DNA of 64,000 nt from assembly GCF_000835495.1 (NCBI RefSeq), contig NW_015622546.1, forward strand, positions 1,366,883-1,430,882, written 5' to 3'. A program made the position numbers and the translations under genes. The stretch is from Cladophialophora immunda (taxonomy: Eukaryota > Ascomycota > Eurotiomycetes > Chaetothyriales > Herpotrichiellaceae). Positions 37,736 through 48,530 of the stretch are shown piece after piece (position 1 is the first letter of the stretch; each line of letters starts with the position of its first letter). Below the pieces are notes generated by a model. The model ran no database searches, was not told the origin of the DNA, and saw only the letters and a program-made list of their open reading frames with translations.

Positions 37736-39486
37736 ATGCACGAACACGAACAGCACCACGGCGCTGAGGTGCCCAGGGACTTTGTCAAGAAGCAGAAAGT
37801 CACTGCCTATTGCATCCGAGTCATTCTGTTCATCTCCTTGGGATCGACGTCGTATGGCTACTCGTCTTCCATCATTGCCACAACGCTCTCGCAGCCTTCT
37901 TTCACCAAGTCCATGCACCTGGACACCGCCAGCAACGCCGCCTCGCTGACCGGTGCCATGAACGGAGTCTGGTTTGCCGGAGGTGTTGTCGGCGGCCTGA
38001 TTGCGGGTTGGTTTAGCAGCACCTACGGCCGAAAGCTCTGTGTCGCCGTCGGAGTAGCCATGATTTTGATAACATCCGCCTTGCTCACCGCATCAGTCAA
38101 CGCGCCCATGTTCATTGTGTTTCGATTCTTCAACGGATGGGGGTGAGTTGTTTGTTCAATCCATTCTCCCCTCTTGCGTTCGCCGCCGCCGCCCCCACAA
38201 AAAATCAAAGCTGACTCTGATGGCATATAAAAAGAGCGTATCAAACCTTGTCTCAGGTCCCCGTCTGGATCGCTGAGCTGTCACCACCCCAAGTGCGCGG
38301 CGTCCTGGTCGATCTCCATGCCTTCCTCATGCTATGTGGCTATCTGCTCGCCGCGTACATGGGGCTGGCGTTCTATTTCGTCTCTGGTGCCAACCAGTGG
38401 CGTGGTGCCATGGGCATTCAAATGGTGTGCCCGGCCATTGTCCTTGCCGGGATCTACTGGATGCCCGAGTCTCCTCGCTATCTGCTGAGCAAGGACCGCA
38501 CCGAGGAAGCGTGGCAGGTCGTCCAGGAGTTGCACTCCACCAAGGACGACCCGGAGAAGGAGTTTGCCAAGCGGGAATTCTACCAGATGCGCAGGCAGAT
38601 CGAGTTCGACTCTCGACTGCCGTCCTCATACCTCGACATTCTCAAGAGGCCATCCCTGCGAAGACGCGCCCTCATGACGATTCTGTTGGAGGTCTGCAAT
38701 CAGAGCTCAGGGATATTGGTCATCCTCAGTGAGTCAAGTGTTGAGCCCCGGAGAGAGAGAGAATCTCCTAACCACCTCTTAGATTACGGCTCCATCATCT
38801 ACCGGACCCTCGGATTCAACAATGTCCAGATCTTGAATCTCCAGGGTGGTTTCCAGCTGACAGGCGCCATCTTTGGCCTTCTCGCCTTGACCTTTGTCGA
38901 CCGAGTCTCACGCCCCAAGCTCATCGGCATCGCCCTCTTGTCGTGCGCGGCGACGCTGGCGGTCTTGACGGGGCTCCAGAGCACCTACCTGGGCACGGAC
39001 AACAAGGGAGGCCTCATCGCGTGCGTGGTCATGATCTACCTCTTCCAGGCTATCTACGCCGGCGCCCTGGACGGCGCAGCCTTTTACTACGTGGCCGAAA
39101 TCTGGCCGACGCACCTGCGGTCCAAGGGCCTCGGCATCGCCGTCGCCGCGCTCTGCGCGATCGACATTGTCTACCTCCAGTGCGCCCCGCTGGCCTTCGA
39201 CAACATCGGCTGGAAGTATTTCCTCGTCTTCATCTTCGTGCCCGCGGCCGGCGCGGTCTACATCTGGTGGACGTACCCGGACACCCTGCACAAGCCCCTG
39301 GAAGAGATCGCGGCCATGTTTGGCGACGAAGACATGGTCATGGTCTACCAGCGAGACCTGGATAGCGCCGAGATTCCTCTGGACGCCATCGAACGGGATC
39401 TGCCGGGCAATGACAAGGGCCTTCGGGAGCAGGTGGTGCAAATCGAACAGGCACATCAGGGTCAAGTTGGAGAGAGCACCAAATAG
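37736..39486 (+). CDS. MFS sugar porter (lactose/hexose permease-like)
   Basis: This gene encodes about 534 residues with the twelve-helix sugar-porter layout. Exons are 37736..38142, 38235..38728 and 38783..39486. The 92-bp first intron ends in AAAAAG and rebuilds GWGAYQT. Marks are FSSTYGRKL after TM2, MPESPRYLLSKDR after TM6, FVDRVSRPK in the central loop, AEIWPTHLRSKG, and YPDTLHKPLEEIAAMFG after TM12, where sugar porters have PETKG. The protein is expected at the plasma membrane. It is codirectional with the upstream monooxygenase and convergent with the downstream SDR, so it may import the substrate of these enzymes. The substrate is not readable; fungal relatives transport sugars, quinate or similar polyols. 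Confidence 0.88.
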
Positions 39487-40303
39487 TGACGGGGGTGGTT
39501 TCAGGAGTTGTTCCATGGTTAGTGGCCTGGGTGTGATCCTGTAAGGAGTGAGTAGGGAAATAGTAAGGAGAGCACAATTGTTGACAGACTGCAAGACTGA
39601 AGGACTCATTCAACAGAGCCATCCTTCATCCACAGTCAGGCACCAATGCAAAAAAAAAGGTCAGATCTTGAGCCCACTTTGTGAAATACTGGAATATCAG
39701 CGAGAGCAATGACGAGGGCTTGAGACGGAAGACCAGGTTGCTTACTCCCAGTAGCCAGGCCTCGCGATAGGACTCAGTGCTGCGTCTGCCGTTGAAGGCA
39801 GTCAGTCAGTTGTGACGGCCGACAACGTGAGATCCCAATCAACATTCTAAATTAGCATCATCAGGAGCGCGCTTCCAGCTTCTGCTAGTAGAGATTTGTT
39901 CATTTTCTCCGCCGTACTTGCGAGTTTACTATGTACCACATTCCGAGGCTTTCCTAGCCCCAAGATCCACAACCGGAACGCTTCAGCGTCCGAAAGACCC
40001 TCAGCTTTTATCTCATGAACCGCCATTGGTGGACGACGCCCCCCATTTGATGAGCGCAAACGAGTTCCACGGCAGCAGCAACCAGTTCTAGAGAGATTTT
40101 ATCAGTTTCCGGAAGTAAGTAACCCGGAACTTTGTGGACGGCTGTGCTAGACCTTCAGCCTTTTCGGGAAGAGAGCATTGAAAAGAAAGTCCGCTGATGG
40201 ATAGAGTCAGACTCTACAGAGTGCGGCCGCGCTGGATAATCGAGATGATTGTATATCCGTGACATGTATCTGTGAAAGCTTCATAGAAGTCCCTCCAACC
40301 TCC
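39487..40303. other. Convergent intergenic region (MFS / SDR)
   Basis: This spacer lies between two 3' ends. A minus-strand frame at 39847-40059 (70 aa) reads smoothly but has no recognisable domain and is not called. Otherwise nothing is seen. Confidence 0.45.
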
Positions 40304-41156
40304 TCAACAGACAACACCGCCATCTGCAGAAAAGACTGCGCCGGTGGTGAAGCTCGAGTCATCGCTGAGGATAAAGCAGATCGTCTTGGCCATGTCCGTC
40401 GCCGTTCCCAGGCGCTGTAACGGCGGCGGCGGCGGTCGAAGGGACGGAGGTCGCTCATCCGCGGACTGGTCGCTCCGTAGCCGGCTCAGCATGGGCGTGT
40501 CGATGGAACCCCTGTGCACACACCACAGTCAATAAAAGTCAAGTTCAAGCAGTATCGGGGGGGGAGAGACGGAGGACCACCACTGACGGAGCGAGCACGT
40601 TGACCCGGACACCCTTGTCTCCCACTTCCTTGGCCGCCGTCCTCGACAGTCCGATCACGCCGTGTTTGCTGGCGACGTACGAGCCGAGCCCGTACAGGCC
40701 CATCAGCCCAGCCATGCTGGAGACGTTGACGATCGAACCCCCAGCCTGGATCACCCTCAACTCGGCGCGCAGACAGTAGAACGTCCCCGTGAGGTTGATC
40801 CGGTGGACAAAGTCCCAGTGCTCGTCGGAGATGTCGGTGATCCTCGAGAACCGCCGCTGGCCCGGCCTGGTCTCGACCCCGGCGACGTTGGCCGCCCCGT
40901 CGAGACGCCCAAAGTGCTCGACCGTGTCGACGATCCAGGCGTCGACGCTCGGAGAGTCCGCGACGTCCACCACGGTGCCTTTCACCTGGACACCGTTGCG
41001 GGCCTCCAGCTCGGCGACGGCCTTGTTCAGCAGCTCCGGGTTGATGTCTGACAAGGCCAAGATCGCTCCTCGATCGGCGCACTCACGCGCCGTCGCCAGC
41101 CCAATCCCAGACCCGGCCCCCGAGATGGCAATCACTTTACCCTGTAGTTGTGCCAT
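40304..41156 (-). CDS. Short-chain dehydrogenase/reductase (classical SDR)
   Basis: This 258-residue classical SDR has two exons (41156..40588 and 40511..40304). The 76-bp intron uses GTCAGT as donor and joins NVLAP to GSIDTPM. The cofactor loop is SGAGSGIG (residues 12-19). Asp37 in LSDIN after beta-2 suggests an NAD(H) preference. The active site is Ser146/147 with Tyr160-x-x-x-Lys164 (YVASK). NVAG replaces the usual NNAG. The C-terminus (SDDSSFTTGAVFSADGG) is standard for the family. The likely reaction is reversible oxidation of a secondary alcohol to a ketone, which would suit the Baeyer-Villiger enzyme at 34.5 kb. The ATG at 41156 is chosen because upstream extension has no ATG. A tandem duplication lies about 490 bp upstream. 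Confidence 0.9.
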
Positions 41157-41770
41157 GGCGCTCCCCTTTTTTCTTTGAGCACCCAAGTGTTTGACTTCTG
41201 CCTGTTCTTAAACCTCGGGGGCTCTTAAACTCTGACGATTCTCAATTGCAGTGGATTAGTTCCGAGGAAGTCCAATATCCGACGGGAGAGCATAGGTTAT
41301 GATGGGGAATTACGGAGTAAACGGAAGATGAGTTCGGGGCATTCGGGCGCGAGGAGATTCAGGGTCTAATGAAGATTCAAGAGCTCGATCTCTCCTTAAC
41401 GATGATGGTGGCTGTGGAGAATGCTTCAGATCGTTGGGGGCTCATGAAACGGGCGTGACTGATGTGCGTCTGGGCTCACTCCAGCTAGGGACAGTTGCAG
41501 AGGCTCATCTGCGCTCCATTTGGAACTACCTACGCGATGCTCATGCCTAGGTCAGTCTGACAAGCTTAATGCTAGTGAGCTCCGAGCTCGTGAAGAAAGG
41601 GCTTCTTTCAGCAATGCTGAATCAAATCTTCTCTCTGTCAAGGCATTCGTGACTCGGATGACCCCATTCGTGACTCGGATGACCCGGTTACAGAATTAGA
41701 GTGGTCTATTGATTACTATACGTACATCTAGTATACAACCAAATCGCTCTGCGCGCTGTAGTAAAGTCTA
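41157..41770. promoter_or_regulatory. SDR promoter region
   Basis: This 0.6-kb stretch lies upstream of the minus-strand SDR and downstream of the minus-strand regulator. It contains an exact 21-bp tandem duplication at 41644-41685 (listed separately). No gene is seen. Confidence 0.5.
41644..41685. repeat. Exact 21-bp tandem duplication with TGACTC cores
   Basis: Two identical 21-bp copies (41644-41664 and 41665-41685) each contain TGACTC, the core bound by fungal bZIP factors of the Gcn4/CpcA type. The second copy runs into GG so that it also forms CGG-N5-CCG (41676-41686), a Zn2Cys6-type inverted half-site pair. It lies about 490 bp upstream of the SDR start codon. The duplication is seen directly; binding is inference. 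Confidence 0.85.
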
Positions 41771-44496
41771 TCACAGGTAGCCCGGATGAGTCGGTTGGCC
41801 CAGTTGATCCATCGCTTCCACGTCGGCCATCGTCATGTTAAATCCATCGCTCGCAAACATCTGAGAGGGCGAACTGGCCTCCATCTCGGTCATCCAAGAA
41901 TCACTGCTGAAGGGCGGCAAATCCCACATGCTGGGATCGATCCCCGTGCCACCGTCCATCATCAAGTCATTTATCTTGTCGTAGATCTGCTGTCCGTGGC
42001 CGGTTTGCCCCTGGTATATCGAGCCGTGGTTCTGCATCGATTCCGTATAATCCGACGCCGGAACACGGTCCAACGTTTCAAATTCACTGGACAACCTTTG
42101 GTACGACAGCTGGGTGAGGTCCTCCGTAAAAGTCTCTGGTAGGCTTTCCCTCATGTCTAGATTGTCATTTGGGTCGGGATGCTGATAATCACCCATGCCT
42201 TTCATTCCGGCATGCCCCACGTCGGCCGCTGTGACCACGGGCTGTGTCATCACAGGGACAAAATTCTCATGCCCAGCTGAGTTGTGGTTCCTCTTGTCAC
42301 GCCGTTGCGTGGTGGAGCAGTGTATTTGTGGCGCGACGTCCACATCTCGAGGTGTAGATCGAGTACCCATTGAATTCGTAGTGGCTCTATCACGATCGAG
42401 TTGGTGCTGATGGCCGCAGGATTTCAGAATGGATTTGAGAATGGCGTGGTGACGGCCGGCGGTGGGGAAGGAGGGGCTTAGATCGCTCAACGCATCCAGA
42501 CAGACATCGAGAGCCTTCTTCGACTCGGGATGGGGCCTTTGCAATGCGGCAGACGGTGTGACGTTGGAGACCAGCGTCATGCCTGCGGTGAGGGCAAGGT
42601 ACACGGCCACCGAAAAGATTTTCTGTATTCCATACTGTCGTCGGAATGCATCAATCATCTTGGCGATGCGAATACTGTTCTCAGTGCAGATGTTGCGCGA
42701 GTCGACTGCCGAATATCCAGGCAGCTGTTTCTTCTGAGTGGTGGGAGTTTCGGTGGTCGATGAAGCCGAATTCGCAAAAGGGCGGTGGATGAGGACGATG
42801 GCGATCAGGACTTGGGTGTGAAGGGCACAAACCTCTGGAGCAGGAAAGTCTTTTTTGTTCCAGCAAAGATCCGGGGGCAGTGATCTCAACCAGAGGAGCA
42901 GGTTATCTGCCACTTCGGACAAATTCTTCAGGTTGGCGTCCTTGTCCAAATCCCCGGGCGACCCATTCAGGATCGCGTTCATGTCATCGAGGATTAGGGA
43001 GAGATCCACCCAAGCACTCAGCAGTTGGTACTGAGAACCGACTGTATCTTTTGAGGGACGTGGAATGCTGACATCTTTGATCTTGATGGTGCTAGGTCGG
43101 CCTTGACAAACAGAATATATCCTGCAGTCCGGGTAAGCATGGGGTTGTGCTCCCAAGGCATCACCATGAAGTCACTCACTTATCCAGCACATAACAGCCC
43201 CAAAAGGTTGAGATCCTCAATTGCCGGTCTCGAGCTGTTAATTTGCCCGTCTGTACTAGGTGCAAACAGTCTCGATGGAGGCCCATATCATAGGCCAGAC
43301 GAAACGCCATACCTAGCACCACTTGTATCAATTCCAAGTATCCCTGAGGTTTCGCAGGGTAGATACGCACCAGGATAGAGCCAGCAGCCTCTGTCATCCC
43401 CTATGCTTCCCAGGAAATGCCCATAAAGACATAATGCTTGGATGGTGGTCACATCTGGATTGTCAATCTCGTTCAAGAGTTCCGATTTTATGCGTTTGGC
43501 GTAGAGAGGGATGAGAGAAACAGCATACGGACGATCGCTCAACCGTGCAGACCTGGCAAGGATGCAATGCAGCAAAAACTGGGAGAAGTATGGACTTCGT
43601 TCTCGTCTTGCCAAACCTTCCATAAATGCCTCTTTCTGTACGATGGGTAGAGCGGGATTTTGGTAGGTGAAGTAGAGGTCGACCAAGTGAGCTTGGAACT
43701 CCTCCAGATCTGCCATTTCTTTGTGATTGTAGGCTTCATTATGGTGTGCCGCCACAGGCGAGTGAGGAGATACGAGGGGGAGAGTCAATACCACTTGCAA
43801 GTTGGAGGTATAGCCGAAGTACCGAACTTGGCCCTGAAGATCAGTGCTGAGCCAACCTACCTCTGCAGAGCTGAGAACAGGTCCGAAGTTGCCAATGTCT
43901 TGTTTCTGCCGGTGTGCGCCCAACCTTGTGAGAGCAAAATCTTTCCTCATGGCCTGAGTGTTCAATAGAACTTCGGTCATCGGAATTAATGATTCAGAGA
44001 CATCACGAAGCGTCTCCTTGTTGGAATTTATCGAAGAGAGGCGGCGTGCAAGTGGCGAAGAGAGCAGGTTTGGTAGGGGCGGGAGCCGAGGGCTACCATC
44101 CAAACCAGCAGCTGCATTTGGCTGTGACAAGTCGAGGCCGCACCTTTTAACTCGTTCGAGGGTATCAATAAGTTCTTTGTGGAGTTTGGCCAGATCTGCT
44201 CTGCTCCTGTATCGCAATTTTCAGGACTGGATCACTTTGGCGGACAGACAACAGCTACCTTTTTCTCCCATCATGACGAGGGAATTCGCACGGGGACTTG
44301 GCCTCGATGCAATGTGAGCATGGCTTGTTGTAGCGAGAGTCTCCGTCGCACTGCGTGATCATCTAGTCATTTCATCATATCCTCTATCATCTTGCGTGGC
44401 TGGGGTTGGGATGCTCACCCTCGTCCTCCGTCGTCGACATGAGATACAGGCAATTGAGGCGCGTCGAGTGGCCAGGCCAGAGGAGTATATTTTCAT
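41771..44496 (-). CDS. Zn2Cys6 transcription factor with fungal_trans domain (XlnR-like layout)
   Basis: This gene encodes about 829 residues in five exons: 44496..44419, 44350..44259, 44206..43371, 43312..43180 and 43121..41771 (introns 52-68 bp). The binuclear zinc cluster is itself split by an intron: CISCRRRRTR in exon 1, then CDG...PCSHCIEAKSPC in exon 2, giving C-X2-C-X6-C-X9-C-X2-C-X6-C (residues 17-47). A basic linker and short coiled coil (LAKLHKELIDTLERV) follow. The middle homology region (fungal_trans) includes ALCLYGHFLGSI, GMAFRLAYDMGLHRDC and STFWGCYVLDK. The C-terminus is acidic and Gly/Met-rich, a likely activation region. It is nuclear. It is divergent from a second Zn2Cys6 gene across 411 bp and codirectional with the SDR, so regulation of the neighbouring enzymes is plausible. 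Confidence 0.9.
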
Positions 44497-44907
44497 GCTG
44501 TGTCCGCCGTGCTTGTTTTCTGCCAGGTCGTTCTAAAAGATGCGAAATAGTCGGATAAGGCTTTGGTGGAGAGACGGATGTCGTGAGGAACGGGGAAGAC
44601 TGCGCTTAGATGGTGACAATTCTGCAAGCGAACCTGGGGACTCCGGTGCTCGGCGGGAGCCATCTGGCCCCGCGCACACTTCTCCAGCACGCCGGGCAGG
44701 CGGAGTTTGATGAGGACCCTATGATCAAGGAACTTTCCTGGAGGCGTACCGAGTACCGAGGCCACTGCTATAGAGTTTAGAGTTAGATCCAGATAGCTGG
44801 CTGTATCGTCGATAGGACGATAGCGTTGCAGAGCCTTGAACTCGACGACAACATATTCTTCCTTTTATTTATTTCGCTAGTTGTCGCCTTGACACCATTG
44901 GATCGTC
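44497..44907. promoter_or_regulatory. Shared promoter of two divergent regulators
   Basis: Only 411 bp separate the start codons of two Zn2Cys6 genes, so the two promoters must overlap or share elements. No start site can be fixed from sequence. The minus-strand open frame 44493-44765 merely extends into this region from the first exon in another frame. Confidence 0.6.
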
Positions 44908-47402
44908 ATGGAGCCTGTACGAAAGAGAGGAAGATATACTGCTCGCGCCTGGTGTGTTACGCCGACTTCTGTCCAACACCATTTTTTGAGTTGTTAAGCT
45001 GATTTCCTAAAAGTGTCCATTGCAAGCAGCGCAAGGTCAAGGTAGTACTTATAAAAGATTCGGCCATTAGATGCTGATACATGTGCTCGCAGTGTTCAGG
45101 AGAAGACATCTGTGTTCAATGTCGAGTCAGGGGTGACCATTGCACCTACTTGGGTCACACTAAGATGGCGCCTCCTATACAACGGCGTGCGCGGTGCGAA
45201 TGACCTTGCCATCAGGAATCTCTTTCAAGATAGCTAAATATTCTCTAGCCTACTCCCAGGTTCTCGCCCTCACCACTCTGAACCTCCCTCGTCAGCGTCG
45301 ATGGAACAGAACATCATCCAGGATCCAACAATAGAGGTCAATCCTTCCGACCCCTCTGAATGCATATTGGGTGGTGATACTACGCACGAATCTCCCACTT
45401 ATCCTCAGTTACTCACTCCCACAAAGTGAGGCCATACCTCATCACTGCAACCCAAGATTCCAAGGCTAAGCTGACAATATTGCAGCGATGATCGCTCGTA
45501 TTCTCTTTCGGCAGAAGGTCACGAGGCTGACCAACAAGATGGCTTCTACGCAGACTACAGGTCAAAGGCGGATGCCACAAGCCCTTACAAGAAGGTGGGA
45601 TTTGCATCAAGGCTTTCTTCTCTGGGTTTGATCCTGGAAAGCTCAAGACGCTTATCCTTCCTGGCGACGACGCCCACATCAAAAACTACCATCTCTCTAA
45701 AACTGGTGGCAAATTCACAGATACAGTCGCTTCTTGATCTGTTCTTTGCGGACATCGATCTGGTGCTGCCAATGATGGAGCGACCACACATGACGGAGCG
45801 CATATCCAGTCTTCTGAGTGACCTAGGTCTTCCGGAGGCAGAAGACTATGTGGTGCATGTGAGCATGGAAAAATGTCCGTTGGCAGCACTGCTCTGTGCT
45901 ATCTTAGCTACGGCCGAGAGCTTGGCTTCTGATTCAGTTTGGAGTCCCCAAGGCAAAATCTCTGGTTGGGCATGGTATGTCCAAATGCAGACATTGCTGC
46001 AGCATTTCGCGAAACAGGATCAACCGGACATGGACGTTTTGAGCTGCTTCACGCTAAGTTCCTTCTACTTGTTGACACTTGGAAAGTTTCGTGAGGCATC
46101 AGAAGCCATAGGCTTAGCCTCGCAGTTGGCAATCGCCTCCCAGCTCAATGTGCAAGACGCACTGCTTTACACCAAGCATGCAGATGCGCGGCATTACAAG
46201 CGGCTATGGTGGTCAATCTATGTAATGGACCAACAGATTAGTCGGATTGGCGGCACGCCATATTGGATTCGCGATCAAGTGACTGCTGTCGACGATGTGC
46301 TAACGCCTGATCGCGATGCTTCAAACCTCCAAAACCCCGGGGTCAGCGCTGCCACCAATACCGTTCTCGACTACCTTCAGGTCCTTGTACATCTCGCCAG
46401 GATCGGGAGGGAAATATGGGACCAGCAAATCTCTATCCGGCAGAATACAACGCGCGATAGAGTGGCGGCCGCAAAGATCGACTCACAGCTTCTACGACTG
46501 AGCTCTAGCCTACCATCTCACCTTGCATGGCGCAAAATGGGCGTGAGAGGTGACGACGGAATCGGATCCCGGCATGCTATTTGGCAACGGCTGATCATCT
46601 CGAATGTAAGCTGAAGCCTTCTCGGTATGATCTCGCAGCGTGACCAGGTTCTAACGTCTTTCGGTAGAAAATCAATTCTCTCCGATTACTTCTCAGACAT
46701 GATTCGCTACGCCCAACTGAGGACCATGACTCGATGCTCATTTGCCAGCACCTTGCGAGAACGAGCATTTCCGACATTGCCGCTGTCATGGACAGTGCAG
46801 AGGCTACGCCACGATCTGTGGGCCTTCACTTGTCCACCTCGCTGACTGATTTTCTGTGGCACTTACTTGCTCCAGCACAGACTCAGACGTACTTGGACCA
46901 CGGCGATGAGACTGCTGAATACTTCCGTACAGCCTGTTGTATCCTGGAGGATCTGTCACAGACTGATGTCACGGCCCGACGAGCTGTTGCGGCTTTCCAA
47001 AATCTGCCGTTACGCGGCAGCGACACAGTTTCAACAGTGGAACATGGTTTGAGAAGTACCGTGCGCGACGTGCGAACACAAGATCCCGTCGCTGCCTTGG
47101 ATTCTGGCACCACCAACTTAGGAGAGCAGTCTATGGGCCGGGATCCCTTTCCAATCGCCGGTAGGTGGGCGAGCTCCAGGTATCCCCCTCTTGATGTGCA
47201 GGCAGGTTTCTCTGGGTCGGGCTCAGACGGGACCGTGCCAGCGCGGAGAAATACACTCGATGCTCACGGCGACGTGGCGCATGGTGGTTCCTCAGCAGAG
47301 GAGCAAACAGGCAATCTATCTCCTCCGGTGAGAACTCACGCTGTCGATGACTTGTCGAAGACGTACGGTGATTTGGACCTTTATTGGAGGACGACATTGT
47401 GA
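44908..47402 (+). CDS. Zn2Cys6 transcription factor with fungal_trans domain
   Basis: This gene encodes about 728 residues in six exons: 44908..44951, 45014..45041, 45093..45186, 45260..45425, 45486..46605 and 46668..47402. The zinc cluster is spread over the first three exons: Cys15 is split by intron 1, exon 2 (28 nt) encodes VHCKQRKVK, and exon 3 opens with CSGEDICVQC...HC. The result is C-X2-C-X6-C-X5-C-X2-C-X6-C (residues 15-41). The middle homology region is typical (LLDLFFADIDLVLPMM, KRLWWSIYVMDQQISRIGGTPY). The third intron's donor (GTGCGC at 45187) is the least certain junction; a donor at 45155 would keep the same frame. The protein is nuclear. No leucine zipper is seen. Confidence 0.85.
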
Positions 47403-47544
47403 TAGTATAGCGTGGAGTTATAGCAGAAGCTAATAGCCCCTGGGCTTCCCTTCTTCTCTCAATTTCGATATTCGAACTCTTGGCCAACAAGCTTCTCGCT
47501 GAACCTCCAGAGCCTTTTAGCATCCCTGCCAGACACCCCATGGC

Positions 47545-47957
47545 TGTACTGATCATCCTGGTCAGGCATTGAGCAGTCGCGAAGATATCGCCCGTTAAAA
47601 TCTGCAGCACACGGATTGCATTATTGGTGGTCTCTCTTTGTCCCACTCAATGTCGATGGGTGTGATCAATGGAAGCCACCCAGGTCTCTGAGGACAAGGA
47701 CCGAAATACATAGCACGGCGCGAGCACATTGACCCCCAGAATACCCCCTGCGTCTTATAACAGCCATCAACCCCGTGACAGCGTACTTCGTTGCTCCATA
47801 TATAGTCGGGCTCAAGGTATCCACGTATCCCACGATGCTGGAAACCAGAATCACGCAACGGTCGAAGGACTCCTTTGCTTGGAAACCGGACCCCGCAAGT
47901 CTGGCCGTATGCCCAACGCAGACAAAGTTGACATCTACGATCCTTGGTGCTAGGCTC
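47545..47957 (-). pseudogene. Short-chain dehydrogenase relic
   Basis: Read on the minus strand, one frame gives APRIVDVNFVCVGHTARLA, then VILVSSIVGYVDTLSPTIYG and ATKYAVTGLM. This is the middle of an SDR with the catalytic Ser and a YGATK active-site motif. Near 47735-47755 the match jumps to another frame (VNVLAPCYVFRSLSSE) and then meets a stop at 47649-47647, with a possible tail (AIRVLQILTGDIFATAQCL) beyond it. The N-terminal cofactor-binding half is absent. A frameshift, a stop and the missing cofactor half all point to a dead copy. It is not a fragment of either intact SDR in the window, since the active-site context differs. Confidence 0.65.
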
Positions 47958-48198
47958 TTTCAAGTCAACCATTATCCCCCAACCTAGCCGCATCAGGGAA
48001 TTTCCGCCCAGATGTTAGAAGCCCCAGTCTCGGCAGCACAAACATACATTTGACGTAGACGATGCTTTGAAAATTCTGAGGATGAGACACTGTCCATGCA
48101 CACGCGGGAGGTGGTCACGACGCTCTATCCTGAATGCGCTTGATAGTCCTGTCTCTGGGACGAGTGCAGTTCGCCATGTGTGGCGAGAAAGAATGGTA

Positions 48199-48316
48199 TG
48201 ATAATGGTATAATCTTAGTCAAGTATTGCGAATATTAGTTCGACTCGTCTCGAACATTTTTGTCGCGGAAAGAGAACCAGGAGCATGCAGCAGGATCTAT
48301 GCGAACCACCTTATCT
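48199..48316. promoter_or_regulatory. Two HGATAR (GATA-factor) sites upstream of permease
   Basis: TGATAA (48199-48204) and the reverse complement of AGATAA (48311-48316) match HGATAR, the site of the nitrogen regulator AreA. They lie about 215-330 bp before the start of a DAL5-type permease, a family often nitrogen-regulated. The motif is short and may occur by chance. Confidence 0.3.
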
Positions 48317-48530
48317 AAGGCCAATAGGTGGAATTCCGGTTTCGCGTTGTTCAACATCCAAGGCCAGTATTGCGTGCTTTACACATGTCGGTGCCGCGAC
48401 GCAATCGACCAGCGGGGAAACATGTATAAGACATGGAATGGACGATGAATATATGTTCCGGTAGAGTCAGACGCGGCTATTGTACTTGCTTCTGCGAGAC
48501 AGCTGTTGTTGAACCTGTTGACCAGGCATC

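Larger units (their letters stand above)
47403..48530. other. Spacer with SDR relic and permease promoter
   Basis: The left half holds a decayed SDR gene (47545-47957, listed separately). The right half is the promoter of the DAL5-like permease, with two HGATAR sites at 48199-48204 (TGATAA) and 48311-48316 (TTATCT on this strand). No other gene is seen. Confidence 0.5.

Noticed and set aside
39847..40059. 70-residue minus-strand frame between the MFS gene and the SDR
   Set aside because: It is protein-like in composition but isolated, very short and without family resemblance. It could be a relic but cannot be supported.
47595..47993. 132-residue minus-strand frame over the SDR relic
   Set aside because: This is the wrong frame. 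The SDR similarity lies in neighbouring frames, so this long frame is a shadow of decayed coding sequence.
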